Source: Brevibacillus brevis NBRC 100599 (GTDB lineage: Bacteria > Bacillota > Bacilli > Brevibacillales > Brevibacillaceae). Taken from it: DNA of 64,000 nucleotides. Shown here in pieces: positions 42,763 to 51,313 of the stretch. Below the pieces are notes generated by a model that was not told where the DNA came from, made no database searches, and saw only the letters and a list, made by a program, of their open reading frames with translations. The position numbers were made by a program, and so were the translations under genes. The stretch covers positions 2,921,501-2,985,500 of the forward strand of contig NC_012491.1 of assembly GCF_000010165.1 (NCBI RefSeq). The letters run 5' to 3'. How positions within the stretch are numbered: position 1 is the stretch's first letter; each line of letters begins with the position of its first letter.

Positions 42763-43167
42763 TCAGCTCCAATTGCTTGTTGTATTATTCATGTAGAATT
42801 GGAACGTAATGTTATAACGGTCTTTCACCATTCCGAAGCAGGGACTAAATTCAGTTTTTTGCAACGGGAACAACACTTGCCCTTTTTCGCTCAATTTATT
42901 AAACATTTCTTCAATCTCGCTTTGTTGCGTCGATGTTATACAAATATTCACCTGATTTCCGATTACACAAGGTTGCCCTGGAAAAAGATCAGCAACCATC
43001 ATATCATTTTCTCCAGTTTGCAACACGGCATGGGCAATACGGTTTTTTCCTTCTTCAGGCAAACTTTCGGCATTCTTGGCTTCCCCGTACGTAGTTTTGA
43101 ACAGTAATTTCGAGTTCAACGCTTCTTGGTAAAACTCAATCGCTTCCGTAGCTTTTCCATCCAGCAT
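42763..43167 (-). CDS. VOC-family (PhnB/glyoxalase-like) protein, start region probably frameshifted
   Basis: 134 residues as read from the first in-frame ATG (43167). The fold is a vicinal oxygen chelate protein of the PhnB/3-demethylubiquinone-type (ATEAIEFYQEALNSKLLFKTTY, VLQTGENDMMVADLFPG, FNKLSEKGQVLFPLQKT, DRYNITFQFYMNN). The ATG has no ribosome binding site, and the codons just upstream (NAQTSFI) continue the expected first beta strand. A good AAAAGGAG plus ATG lies at 43193 but in another frame; one extra base near 43190 would join them. So either a one-base deletion disables or weakens the gene, or the base is a sequence error. It diverges from a WYL regulator, a common partner of VOC genes. 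Confidence 0.65.
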   Translation of the reverse strand: MLDGKATEAIEFYQEALNSKLLFKTTYGEAKNAESLPEEGKNRIAHAVLQTGENDMMVADLFPGQPCVIGNQVNICITSTQQSEIEEMFNKLSEKGQVLFPLQKTEFSPCFGMVKDRYNITFQFYMNNTTSNWS

Positions 43168-43305
43168 AATGAACGACGTTTGCGCATTGACATGTAATCA
43201 ATCTCCTTTTAAATGAAATGGTCCAATTTTTGCTGTTTTGGACTTCATTAGCATCGTAACGTAGAATAGTGACAATATTTGTCGTAATAAAAAAAGGAGT
43301 TTCTC

Positions 43306-44253
43306 ATGGCAAAATCTAAAAGACTGATCGAGATTATGATGGCCGTCAACAAAAAGAAATCTTTCAACGCCAAACAGCTTGCCAGTGAATTTGGAGTTTC
43401 CACGCGGACGATTATGCGGGATATGCAGGAGTTGAGCGCATTAGGGGTTCCTTTTTATTCGGAAGTCGGTCCGAATGGGGGATATAAGATGCTTAACGAG
43501 AGAATGCTGCCCCCGGTTGCTTTTACGGAAGGCGAAGCGCTTGCTGTCTTTTTTGCCAGCCATGCATTGAGGCACTACGCGAATCTTCCGTTTGAGGCGG
43601 AAACAGATTCAGTGTTGCGCAAATTTTACTCTTATATGTCAGAAGATATTCGGGACCGTATCGACCGGATGCGGGAACGATTTGATCTAGTTACGCCGAT
43701 GAGACATACAAGCACGCCATATTTGAGCTTGTTGCTGGATGCTGCGATCGATCAAAAAGTGGTGCGCATAGAGTACGAATCGAAACAGGATAAGCGGTTA
43801 AGAGATGTTCAGCCGATCGGAATATATGCCAGCAACGGGTTTTGGTATTGTCCGGCCTATTGCTTTCACCGCCGCGATTTTCGCTTGTTTCGCTGTGACC
43901 GGGTTAGATCTGTTGAACTGATCGAACGAAAAGCGGTCGATTTGACGCAAGTGCATACAGGAAACTGGGACTCTTACATTGAAGAGGAGAGTCCGGCTAT
44001 GGAACTTTATGTTGAGCTTACTGCAACAGGGGTGCAGAGATGTGAATCCGAACTGTGGCCGGCGCACAAAATGCAAATTCATGTTCGAGAAGACGGCACG
44101 GGATGGCTGGGCCATCGAATCCCCACGAGCAGCCTTCCATTTTTCGGCCATTTTTTTATTGGATTGGGTACGGATGCAAAGGTAAAAGCGCCAGACGAGT
44201 TGATTCATGTTATGAGAGAAATGCTAGACAAACTAATGGCGCAATATCAGTAA
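43306..44253 (+). CDS. YafY-type HTH/WYL transcriptional regulator
   Basis: 315 residues. N-terminal HTH_11 (RLIEIMMAVNKKKSFNAKQLASEFGVSTRTIMRDMQELS), then a WYL domain (about residues 135-215: KVVRIEYESKQDKRLRDVQPIGIYASNGFWYCPAYCFHRRDFRLFRCDRVRSVEL) and a C-terminal extension. AAAAAGGAG precedes the ATG. WYL domains bind ligands or nucleic acids. It diverges from the VOC gene with about 110 bases between, so it probably controls that gene. Confidence 0.87.
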   Translation: MAKSKRLIEIMMAVNKKKSFNAKQLASEFGVSTRTIMRDMQELSALGVPFYSEVGPNGGYKMLNERMLPPVAFTEGEALAVFFASHALRHYANLPFEAETDSVLRKFYSYMSEDIRDRIDRMRERFDLVTPMRHTSTPYLSLLLDAAIDQKVVRIEYESKQDKRLRDVQPIGIYASNGFWYCPAYCFHRRDFRLFRCDRVRSVELIERKAVDLTQVHTGNWDSYIEEESPAMELYVELTATGVQRCESELWPAHKMQIHVREDGTGWLGHRIPTSSLPFFGHFFIGLGTDAKVKAPDELIHVMREMLDKLMAQYQ

Positions 44254-44327
44254 AGACTGTCCAACACGAAGGCTGCTTGATTGGTCACGTTTTTGGGGTG
44301 ACACGGCCCGAAAGTTCCCGTTAGCGC

Positions 44328-44372
44328 GACAGCAAAAGCCCGGCTTGCACGAATGCTGGGCTTTTGCTGTCA
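44328..44372 (+). terminator. Strong hairpin terminator
   Basis: GACAGCAAAAGCCCGGC pairs with GCTGGGCTTTTGCTGTC (17 base pairs, one G-U) around a 10-base loop. The T-run lies inside the right arm. The remainder of 44254-44515 shows no gene. Confidence 0.75.
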
Positions 44373-44515
44373 GATCAGTAAAGATTGATAATTGAGTCTA
44401 AAACTAACTACTTTTTTTATCTTCGAACAGTAAAATGATAAAGTTATGTCTTAAGTATCTTCCAAAAATAACCATTTGGTTGTAAAATAAAGCAAAACTA
44501 AAAGGGTGATCCATT

Positions 44516-45916
44516 ATGGGGGGACTGCAAGGGACATTGCACCAGTCGCTGCGGTCAGAAATCGAACAACATCGGAGAGCACGCGGTTATACATTGAGCA
44601 AACTAGGGGATTTAACTGGTATTAATCCGGGGACATTGAGCGAGATTCTAAACGGGAAGCCGCCTCGGGCTATTACGATAAGTCAATTAGACGCGCTCGC
44701 TGAGGTGTTTGGCTACGAGCCAGGCTGGATGTATGAACTTTATCCCGATGAATGTTTATATGAAGGGAAAATTTCGCGCCCCCGATTGATACCTTACTTG
44801 ATTCGAAGCGCTGAGAATGGGCGAAAGGATTGCATCGAAGCTGTTGCCTCCCAATTATTGGAGAATCCCAAAAATATCTCCATCCTTTTTACTGTGGCAG
44901 AGCAATTATATGAGGATGGAAAACTGGGAAAGGCGGTGCCATTCTATGAGTACGTAATTGAGAACGAGAAAGATAGCTACTCTACCCAGTTTGTGATGAG
45001 TCACTACCGATTATTTCAGGCAATTCTCGGGACAAATGCGGATGAAAATGAGAAGGCTGTTATTCGCTTTTCGCCATATCGAAAGCGATTACCCGAAACG
45101 GATCAATTAGATGCTTTGTTAAATTTGTCGAAGGTTTGTTTCACTTTGCAAAAATGGAGTGAAGCAGAAACCTACGCAGATGAGCTACGAGGGCTTTCCA
45201 ACATTTTTTATCAAGATAAGCTGCAAAAATGCAGAAAAAATCGAACGACAGAGTTGATAAAAACAGAACGTCCGCTTGTCTACTACTACGGAATGGGTTA
45301 TTTGTATAAAGGATTAGTCCTACAGATGCAAGGCGCTTATTCCCAATCCAAAGAATATGTACAAGCATACGCCGATTTACATTGGTTTGAACTTCTGGAC
45401 GATGAAGGGATTAGAATCGTTGAGCGGTTTACTGTCTTTGCGAGAGCGAATTTTTACACACTGGAAGTATTAATGGGGAATGAAAAAATTATTAAGGAAT
45501 ATACCGATTATCTGGCGGAGCAGCCTGTTGAAATACTTCCGGGCCTCGTTACGATTATGGAAGCAGCAAATAAATATCATTTTTGTGTGGATGAGGTTTT
45601 ATTACGCCTCTCTGGCGATATTGCTAGATTCCATGAACGAACAATGTTGGTGAATATGGTTCAGCACCTCCAATATCGATATCAGAAAGCAAAATATGAT
45701 TTTACAAAGGGACGCATTGAAAGTGGAATCAATGAAACCTTGCACTGTTTCGTTCTATCGGATTTGATGAATCGACATTATGATGCTCTGCAATGTGTAC
45801 AGTTGTTTGAAAAATATCGCCATCTTGCCTCGCCATCACAAATCCTCCAATATCAAGCCATTGTAATTGGAGAGAAGAAGGCTGAAGCTACATGTATAGA
45901 CGAGTACGAGTTGTAG
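44516..45916 (+). CDS. HTH-TPR regulator of the RRNPP type (peptide quorum-sensing receptor candidate)
   Basis: 466 residues. An N-terminal XRE-type HTH (about 10-70: EIEQHRRARGYTLSKLGDLTGINPGTLSEILNGKPP) is followed by an all-helical region (about 100-455) with the pattern of tetratricopeptide repeats, for example ISILFTVAEQLYEDGKLGKAVPFYEYVI, DALLNLSKVCFTLQKWSEAETYADEL and YYGMGYLYKGLVLQMQGAYSQSKEYVQAY. This is the layout of NprR/PlcR-type receptors, which bind short secreted peptides after re-import. A 39-residue exported peptide gene starts 53 bases downstream in the same direction, as expected of such pairs. AAGGGTGAT precedes the ATG. Spo0E lies next, hinting at sporulation control. Confidence 0.75.
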   Translation: MGGLQGTLHQSLRSEIEQHRRARGYTLSKLGDLTGINPGTLSEILNGKPPRAITISQLDALAEVFGYEPGWMYELYPDECLYEGKISRPRLIPYLIRSAENGRKDCIEAVASQLLENPKNISILFTVAEQLYEDGKLGKAVPFYEYVIENEKDSYSTQFVMSHYRLFQAILGTNADENEKAVIRFSPYRKRLPETDQLDALLNLSKVCFTLQKWSEAETYADELRGLSNIFYQDKLQKCRKNRTTELIKTERPLVYYYGMGYLYKGLVLQMQGAYSQSKEYVQAYADLHWFELLDDEGIRIVERFTVFARANFYTLEVLMGNEKIIKEYTDYLAEQPVEILPGLVTIMEAANKYHFCVDEVLLRLSGDIARFHERTMLVNMVQHLQYRYQKAKYDFTKGRIESGINETLHCFVLSDLMNRHYDALQCVQLFEKYRHLASPSQILQYQAIVIGEKKAEATCIDEYEL

Positions 45917-45969
45917 GACGATGTATCAACAATCACGAAAAAGATGATAAGTAGAGAGGATGAAAAAGA

Positions 45970-46089
45970 ATGAAACATGTATTCCTAGCACTTCTTCTAA
46001 CGTTTGGGTTTAGCAGCGGCATCGTGTACGAACCACAAAAGTCTGACACAGCACACGTCATTAATTATCAGCATGGTGCAGATTTTTAG
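45970..46089 (+). CDS. Putative secreted signalling propeptide (Phr/NprX-like), 39 aa
   Basis: A 39-codon gene from ATG 45970 to TAG 46087-46089, with AGAGAGG 10 bases upstream. It opens MKHVFLALLLTFGFSSG, a compact signal sequence, then has a short polar part (YEPQKSDTAHV) and a C-terminus NYQHGADF. Size and layout are those of Phr, PapR and NprX precursors, in which a C-terminal 5-8 residues become the signal. It follows the HTH-TPR regulator by 53 bases and ends before a terminator, so the two form one unit. A different frame from ATG 45960 gives only a short polar peptide. The role is inference; the gene itself looks real. Confidence 0.65.
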   Translation: MKHVFLALLLTFGFSSGIVYEPQKSDTAHVINYQHGADF

Positions 46090-46111
46090 AAAATAGTTGA
46101 TAAGATACACA

Positions 46112-46144
46112 CAAAAAAACATCCTTTCGATAGGATGTTTTTTT
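46112..46144 (+). terminator. Rho-independent terminator after the propeptide gene
   Basis: AAAAAAACATCCT / AGGATGTTTTTTT perfect stem with TTCGAT loop and T-run. It closes the regulator-peptide unit and can work in both directions. Confidence 0.9.
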
Positions 46145-46224
46145 CTATTCCATTTTTCCTTAGTTGGTGATTTCTTGCATATTCATTTATAGTTATTAAT
46201 GTCATATTTTGTAAATCATAGGAG

Positions 46225-46503
46225 GTGCTTAACATAAAAGCTCTTGTAAGTTCATTAGAAAGGGACGTCTCTGTGCACCGAGGAACATCCCCGAAAAGCA
46301 AGTGCACGATCTGGGGCGCGGGAATAGAAGCAAGTCGCCACCACTTGGAACTAGAAACAAGCATCGAACAACTTCGACAGCAAATGATTGAATTGGCCGG
46401 AAAACATGGTCTTACAAGTGACGTAGTTTTGGGGGTAAGCCAGCAATTGGACAAATATATTGTAATGGCGCAAAACAACCATAAAACGGATAGCATCTGG
46501 TAA
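46225..46503 (+). CDS. spo0E: Spo0E-family aspartyl-phosphate phosphatase
   Basis: The C-terminal half contains the Spo0E signature: IEQLRQQMIELAGKHGLTSDVVLGVSQQLDKYIV, seen as EQLRQQMIELA, GLTSDVVLGVSQQLDKYIV. Family members dephosphorylate Spo0A~P and delay sporulation. The start is unclear: the frame opens with GTG at 46225, but AGGAGG overlaps it and instead points with an 8-base gap to an ATA codon at 46234; an in-frame GTG at 46273 is another choice. The N-terminal part up to about residue 42 is longer than in most Spo0E proteins. It lies after the quorum-sensing-like pair. Confidence 0.78.
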   Translation: MLNIKALVSSLERDVSVHRGTSPKSKCTIWGAGIEASRHHLELETSIEQLRQQMIELAGKHGLTSDVVLGVSQQLDKYIVMAQNNHKTDSIW

Positions 46504-46544
46504 AAGGATACACTAGCGGCCTACTAAAAAATGATTACGAAAGA

Positions 46545-46590
46545 GGAACCACCGAAGGATGAAAAATCCAGTACGGTGGTTCTTTTTTTA
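46545..46590 (+). terminator. Terminator after spo0E
   Basis: GAACCACCG / CGGTGGTTC stem with a 19-base loop followed by seven T residues. Confidence 0.85.
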
Positions 46591-46632
46591 TCTCGTCTCC
46601 CATGCCATCATTATAGACGGGGGCGATGAAGG

Positions 46633-48123
46633 ATGTTCCAGGATTTCAGACTTGTTGGTGACCGTCCAGTCGCGATACAAGTGAAAGAATACGTCAAACG
46701 CTTAATAATCAAGGGTGCGCTTCAAGCAGATCAAAAGCTGCCCTCCACAAGAGAAATGAGCAGTCTGCTAAAGGTGAGCCGCAATACAGTCATTGCTGCC
46801 TACGAAGGCCTAGAGGATGACGGATTTACGTATGCGATTCCAGGAAAAGGCAGCTATGTAAGCACTATGGTGTGCCATTTGGCTGCAAATAACGGTGATA
46901 CGGAAGGCTCTGCCGCATGGCAAATCGACTGGAAGGCACGAATGAACGAATATGCTGTATCCGCTGTAGAACTGGACATGATGAAACAGGGCATACGCGG
47001 CAAAAAAGCAACCATTTCATTCACAAGCATCGCGCCGGATGAGCAGATTTTTGATTTGGGGGATGTAAGGCGAGCCTTTATGGATCGGATGGCAATCGAA
47101 GGGCAGGTTCTGCTCAACTACGGCTATGCCAAGGGCTACAAGCCACTGATCGATTACTTGATGCGCTATATGGAGAATAAAGGCGTCGATGTAAGCGGTA
47201 AGGATATGCTGATTACAAGCGGGTTTACAGAAGGTTTCGATATCGTGTTGTCGGCAATTCGTCCTTCTTCGCGCCGTGGAGCAGCCATTTGTGAAAATCC
47301 GACTCATCATACAGCGATCAAGAATTTGCAGCTGCAAGGATTTGAGATAACCGGCATTCCGATGGAGAGTGATGGTATTGATGTGGAGCAGCTTGAGGCG
47401 GTATTGCAGAAGCAGACAAACAGCTTCGATTTGGCCTATTTGACTCCTTCCTATCACAATCCGACAGGCATAGTCATGTCGCCGGCGAAGCGCAGTGCTG
47501 TTATGAAATTACTGATGCACTATCAGATTCCGGTGATCGAGGATGGATTCAATGAGGAGCTGCGCTACTCGGGAGCGCATGTTGCGCCATTAATCGCAAC
47601 AGCAGGGCAAGGGAACGGAGTCATCTATATTGGTAGCTTCTCCAAGGTATTGTTCCCTGGATTGCGAGTGGGCTGGGTGCTTGGTGACAAGGCATTGCTA
47701 GACCATCTGGAAAGCATGAAGCGGGCACGCACCATTCATACCTCAACCATCGATCAATCGATACTCTATCAATATTTGCTGAATGGAAATTTCGATAAAT
47801 ATATCAAAAAAGCACGCATGGAATACAAGCGCAAATATGAACTGACAAAAGCCTGCTGTGAAGCACATCTCCCTGAGGCGCAGCTATCTGGCGACGGGGG
47901 CTTGCATTTGTTTCTTACCTTTCCGTCAGTCGTAAATACACGCCAGCTTCTAGAAGCTTGCACAGAACAGGGTGTCATTTTTACACCGGGGGACAAATTT
48001 TTTATTCAAGAAGGAACAGGGACGAATACGTTGCGACTCGGTTTTTCACGAGTAACGGATGAAAATATCGAGCGGGGTATTCGGATAATCGGCAAACAGG
48101 CGCGTCTCTTACTTGAGACGTAA
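46633..48123 (+). CDS. ddlR: MocR-type regulator of D-Ala-D-Ala ligase (DdlR-like)
   Basis: 496 residues. GntR-type winged helix (about 1-80: LPSTREMSSLLKVSRNTVIAAYEGLEDDGF) fused to a class I aminotransferase-like domain (about 115-490). The PLP-binding Lys338 is in GSFSKVLFPGLRVGW, with the substrate Arg in LRLGFSR. The ddl gene begins 46 bases downstream. In B. brevis a protein of this type, DdlR, binds PLP and D-alanine ligands and regulates ddl, so the same role is very likely. Being MocR-type it probably also acts on its own promoter. The identification is by family and synteny. Confidence 0.87.
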   Translation: MFQDFRLVGDRPVAIQVKEYVKRLIIKGALQADQKLPSTREMSSLLKVSRNTVIAAYEGLEDDGFTYAIPGKGSYVSTMVCHLAANNGDTEGSAAWQIDWKARMNEYAVSAVELDMMKQGIRGKKATISFTSIAPDEQIFDLGDVRRAFMDRMAIEGQVLLNYGYAKGYKPLIDYLMRYMENKGVDVSGKDMLITSGFTEGFDIVLSAIRPSSRRGAAICENPTHHTAIKNLQLQGFEITGIPMESDGIDVEQLEAVLQKQTNSFDLAYLTPSYHNPTGIVMSPAKRSAVMKLLMHYQIPVIEDGFNEELRYSGAHVAPLIATAGQGNGVIYIGSFSKVLFPGLRVGWVLGDKALLDHLESMKRARTIHTSTIDQSILYQYLLNGNFDKYIKKARMEYKRKYELTKACCEAHLPEAQLSGDGGLHLFLTFPSVVNTRQLLEACTEQGVIFTPGDKFFIQEGTGTNTLRLGFSRVTDENIERGIRIIGKQARLLLET

Positions 48124-48169
48124 CGATTACAGACCGCACAACCATTTGGAAGAAAAATGAGGTGTCATC

Positions 48170-49120
48170 ATGAAGATAGGCGTTATTATGGGTGGTATTT
48201 CTTCGGAGCGTGAGGTTTCTCTGAAGACTGGTCAAGAGATGATCAATCATTTGGATCGCAGTCGCTATGAGGCCGTTCCTATTGTCATTACGCAGCGAGC
48301 AGATTTAATCACGCAGGTTCAGCAGGCAGGCATCGATTTCGCACTGTTGGCGCTGCATGGCCAATATGGTGAGGATGGCACAGTGCAGGGAGCGCTGGAG
48401 ACACTCGGTATCCCCTATACAGGAAGCGGTGTACTGGCAAGCAGCCTATGTATGAATAAGCAACTGTCCAAGATGCTGCTGAAGACGGCAGGTATTCAAA
48501 CGCCTGCTGGTCTTTACTGGAAGGACGTTTATGATCCACAGGCGGTGGAGCAATTGGGCTACCCGGTGATTGTGAAGCCAAATTTGGGGGGATCCAGCAT
48601 TGGTGTCCAGCTAGTGCAAAATGAGAAGGAGCTGCTGTCAGCTGTTCAGGAAGCCAGTTATTTGGATCAGGGGATCTTGATTGAGCCCTATTTGAAAGGG
48701 ACGGAGCTAACCTGCGCGATACTGGATGGCGAGGTACTACCGATTATCGGCATTCGTTCGGCGCATTCAGAGTGGTTCGACTACCGAGCGAAATATGAGG
48801 ATGGCGGCGCGGAGGAGAAGGTGATCGAGCTTCCTCCCGATATCCAGCAGCGAGTGCGAGAGGCGGCCCTCGCCAGCTACCAACTGCTGCAGTGCAAAGT
48901 CTATGCAAGGGTCGATATGATTTTGTGTCAGGATATGCCTTTGTGTCAGGATATGCCTTACGTACTAGAAGTGAACACCTTACCGGGGATGACCGCTAAC
49001 AGTCTGTTTCCAAAGAGTGCAGCAGCAGCAGGTATGACCTTTACACAGGTACTGGACCGTATTATTGCGAGCTCGCTACATGAGCGGAAACGGGAATGGG
49101 GGAACTCTGCAAACGGATAG
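48170..49120 (+). CDS. ddl: D-alanine--D-alanine ligase with a 6-residue tandem duplication
   Basis: 316 residues, ATP-grasp fold: N-terminal GGISSEREVSLKTG, LHGQYGEDGTVQG, central KPNLGGSSIGV, and C-terminal VLEVNTLPGMTANSLFPKSA. It joins two D-alanines for peptidoglycan precursors. Next to the metal/ATP site the sequence reads ARVDMILCQDMPLCQDMPYVLEVN: the CQDMP unit is doubled by an exact 18-bp repeat, adding six residues to a loop that normally spans about nine. The reading frame is kept. AATGAGGTG precedes the ATG. Co-transcribed with ddlR. Whether the loop insertion affects activity cannot be told. Confidence 0.9.
   Translation: MKIGVIMGGISSEREVSLKTGQEMINHLDRSRYEAVPIVITQRADLITQVQQAGIDFALLALHGQYGEDGTVQGALETLGIPYTGSGVLASSLCMNKQLSKMLLKTAGIQTPAGLYWKDVYDPQAVEQLGYPVIVKPNLGGSSIGVQLVQNEKELLSAVQEASYLDQGILIEPYLKGTELTCAILDGEVLPIIGIRSAHSEWFDYRAKYEDGGAEEKVIELPPDIQQRVREAALASYQLLQCKVYARVDMILCQDMPLCQDMPYVLEVNTLPGMTANSLFPKSAAAAGMTFTQVLDRIIASSLHERKREWGNSANG
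48923..48958 (+). repeat. Exact 18-bp tandem duplication inside ddl
   Basis: TTGTGTCAGGATATGCCT occurs twice without a gap (48923-48940 and 48941-48958). It encodes the duplicated LCQDMP unit. Confidence 0.95.
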
Positions 49121-49149
49121 CATCTATCTAGTGATCTAACACTAACGGA

Positions 49150-49183
49150 AGAGAAACCCTACATGTAGTGGGGTTTCTCTTTG
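49150..49183. terminator. Terminator between ddl and the convergent XRE gene
   Basis: AGAGAAACCC / GGGTTTCTCT with a TACATGTAGT inner stem and flanking T residues. Confidence 0.8.
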
Positions 49184-49186
49184 CTT

Positions 49187-49744
49187 TCATTGACTGGAGT
49201 AGTGAATGATTACCGAACACTTTACGATACGATCTCCGTTGTTTTGATAAATGTGTGGCCTGTCCGCTTTAAAAATGAGAGTATCTTCTGGCTCAACGAC
49301 ATAAATTTGTTCATTAACAACAACCTCTAGCGTGCCTTCGTTTACGAGAATAAATTCTTCAACCCCAGTTGTATGCGGTTCTGCGATATGCTCGCATCCT
49401 GGTTCAAGGGTTACTGAAAAAATCTCAAACTGTTGTTCAGGATTATAGGGGACAAGTGGATACACACGATATTGACCGTCATTTTCAATAATGGGGTTTA
49501 CTTCCTTCTTTTTTACAATCGTAACATTCGGCTTGTATTGACTAATGAGTGAAGAGAAGGATAAGCGCAACCCACTAGCTATTTTCCAAAGGGTTGTGAT
49601 GGTTGGAGCAGATTTACCTCTCTCAATTTGTCCTAACATCGTTTTGCTAACCCCTGTTATTTCAGAAGTTTTATCCAAGCTCAAGTTTCTTTCCTTCCGG
49701 ATACGCTTTATGTTCTCTCCAATATTTGTGTGAAACTCTTCCAT
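49187..49744 (-). CDS. XRE-family regulator with cupin domain
   Basis: 185 residues. N-terminal HTH_3 (IGENIKRIRKERNLSLDKTSEITGVSKTMLGQIERGKSAPTITTLWKIA) and a C-terminal cupin (about 105-182: FEIFSVTLEPGCEHIAEPHTTGVEEFILVNEGTLEV, LIFKADRPHIYQN). This layout (SutR/PuuR-like) senses small metabolites via the cupin. GGAGGG lies before the ATG. It stands alone, convergent to ddl; its target is not obvious, though the following 230-base gap contains paired TATATAG sequences (49811-49837). Confidence 0.85.
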   Translation of the reverse strand: MEEFHTNIGENIKRIRKERNLSLDKTSEITGVSKTMLGQIERGKSAPTITTLWKIASGLRLSFSSLISQYKPNVTIVKKKEVNPIIENDGQYRVYPLVPYNPEQQFEIFSVTLEPGCEHIAEPHTTGVEEFILVNEGTLEVVVNEQIYVVEPEDTLIFKADRPHIYQNNGDRIVKCSVIIHYSSQ

Positions 49745-50009
49745 AAATGCCCTCCATTGAATTCGGACGTTATCTTACACGTATGCACGTTTGATTTCTA
49801 GAAATAAACTGTATATAGTTCGGAACAGACACTATATAGTCCAAAATATACGAAAAGAGATGCTATGTCTACGGAAAACACGATTTTATCAGGTGTTGAT
49901 CAAGCGTGGTAATACTCCCATGGAGTCAACAACTACCTGGCTTTTTTATATTGTCACTTGAATCTCAAGCTACATGAGGTTTTATAATTGGCTAAAGGGG
50001 TGTTGTAAC

Positions 50010-51032
50010 GTGCATGCAAAGGCGAGGAACAGATTAGACACCACACAAAATCAACAGAACGATCTAACAACAATGGAAGCGAAGTTCTCCATAGGACAAG
50101 TGGCGAAAATGACAGGATCTTCTGTACCCACTGTTCGATATTATGACGAGATTGGCCTTCTTTCACCTGCTGAGATAACTCCTGGAGGTCATCGTGTGTA
50201 TACGGCAGAGGAAATATGGCGGTTAAAACTGATTCTAACCCTTCGCTATTTAAACTTTGGAATTGATGAGATTAAAAGAATGTTAGCTGGGGATATCCCT
50301 GTTGATAGGGCGATAGAATGGCAAATCGAAGCTTTGGACATCCAAATGCGTACGCTTGCCAGCATGAAGTCTATTTTGGAACATACAAAGCAGAGTGAGG
50401 ATGGCAATGATTCTCTGAGCTATATGCACGAGCTAATTGAATCCATTTCTGCAGATGCTTTAGAACGGGAAAAGTTTATCTTGGAAAAAATGTTTTCGTC
50501 TGTTTTTCCTGAACAATTTCCGGTTGAATGGCGAAAAATTTTTTTACTAGGGGTTAACGTATCTTCATTGCTGGAAGGTAAGCCTTCGGCAGCACAAACG
50601 GCTGCATTAGGTGAGTTGGAGGAAATGTTTAATGATCCACAAATTGTCCGGGAGATGAAGGATGACGTTATCTCCTTCCTGGAGGTAGTTCATCTACCTA
50701 AAATCAGTGTGGAGATGTGGAGCGCAAGAATGCTTAAAAACCATAAACAGTTGTTGAAAGCAGCGGAGCAACATGCAACACCAGACAGTCCGGTCGTGCA
50801 GGCGAATATTCAAGAATATGTCTTTATGTTTGCCGATGTTGACGAACTCCCTGTCTCGCAGTCATTTTTTCGCCGATTTGCTGAAAGGATGCTCTCAGGC
50901 CAATCTGAAAATCTCGAACGCTTCAGAAGAATTTGGATAATTCTGTACCCTGGTCTGCAATCGTATATGAAAACAAATGAATTGTTCTACCAAGCATTAC
51001 AGTGGAAGCTACAACAAATGGATAAAGAGTAA
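50010..51032 (+). CDS. MerR-family transcriptional regulator with long C-terminal effector domain
   Basis: 340 residues from GTG 50010 (AAGGGGTG upstream); ATG 50073 is an alternative giving 319. MerR HTH at about 25-95 (FSIGQVAKMTGSSVPTVRYYDEIGLLSPAEITPGGHRVYTAEEIWRLKLILTLRYLNFGIDEIKRML), a coiled-coil dimerisation helix (about 100-135) and a helical C-terminal domain of about 200 residues that I do not recognise. The lack of Cys pairs argues against metal sensing; multidrug or small-molecule sensing is more likely. Two serine hydrolase genes and a UvrA-like resistance ATPase lie downstream. The 281 bases after it hold no convincing gene. Confidence 0.82.
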   Translation: MHAKARNRLDTTQNQQNDLTTMEAKFSIGQVAKMTGSSVPTVRYYDEIGLLSPAEITPGGHRVYTAEEIWRLKLILTLRYLNFGIDEIKRMLAGDIPVDRAIEWQIEALDIQMRTLASMKSILEHTKQSEDGNDSLSYMHELIESISADALEREKFILEKMFSSVFPEQFPVEWRKIFLLGVNVSSLLEGKPSAAQTAALGELEEMFNDPQIVREMKDDVISFLEVVHLPKISVEMWSARMLKNHKQLLKAAEQHATPDSPVVQANIQEYVFMFADVDELPVSQSFFRRFAERMLSGQSENLERFRRIWIILYPGLQSYMKTNELFYQALQWKLQQMDKE

Positions 51033-51313
51033 TTATACGCTTTGTGACAGCTTGCGAAGGAGGTGAAATCGACTGTCCTCATAGGAAGTTATTTCCAAAA
51101 GGAAAGGAGAGGAGTTGGCATGCTGACATAGGAAGAAAAATGAGCGAAAAACGTACGCTATGTATGTTCCTGGTGGTTAGTTGCAGTACGCAAAAAAATT
51201 ATCGGAATAATTCGAAAAGAGAAAACAAGGAGTAAAGTGGGACATCTGTCATGTCGACATATAATCACCGCTGGATCGAGAACGGATAACAGGTCAACAA
51301 AGGAGAGAAGCGC

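Noticed and set aside
51044-51235. 63-codon frame between the MerR gene and the serine hydrolase
   Set aside because: Poor start context and low-complexity basic composition; no recognisable features.
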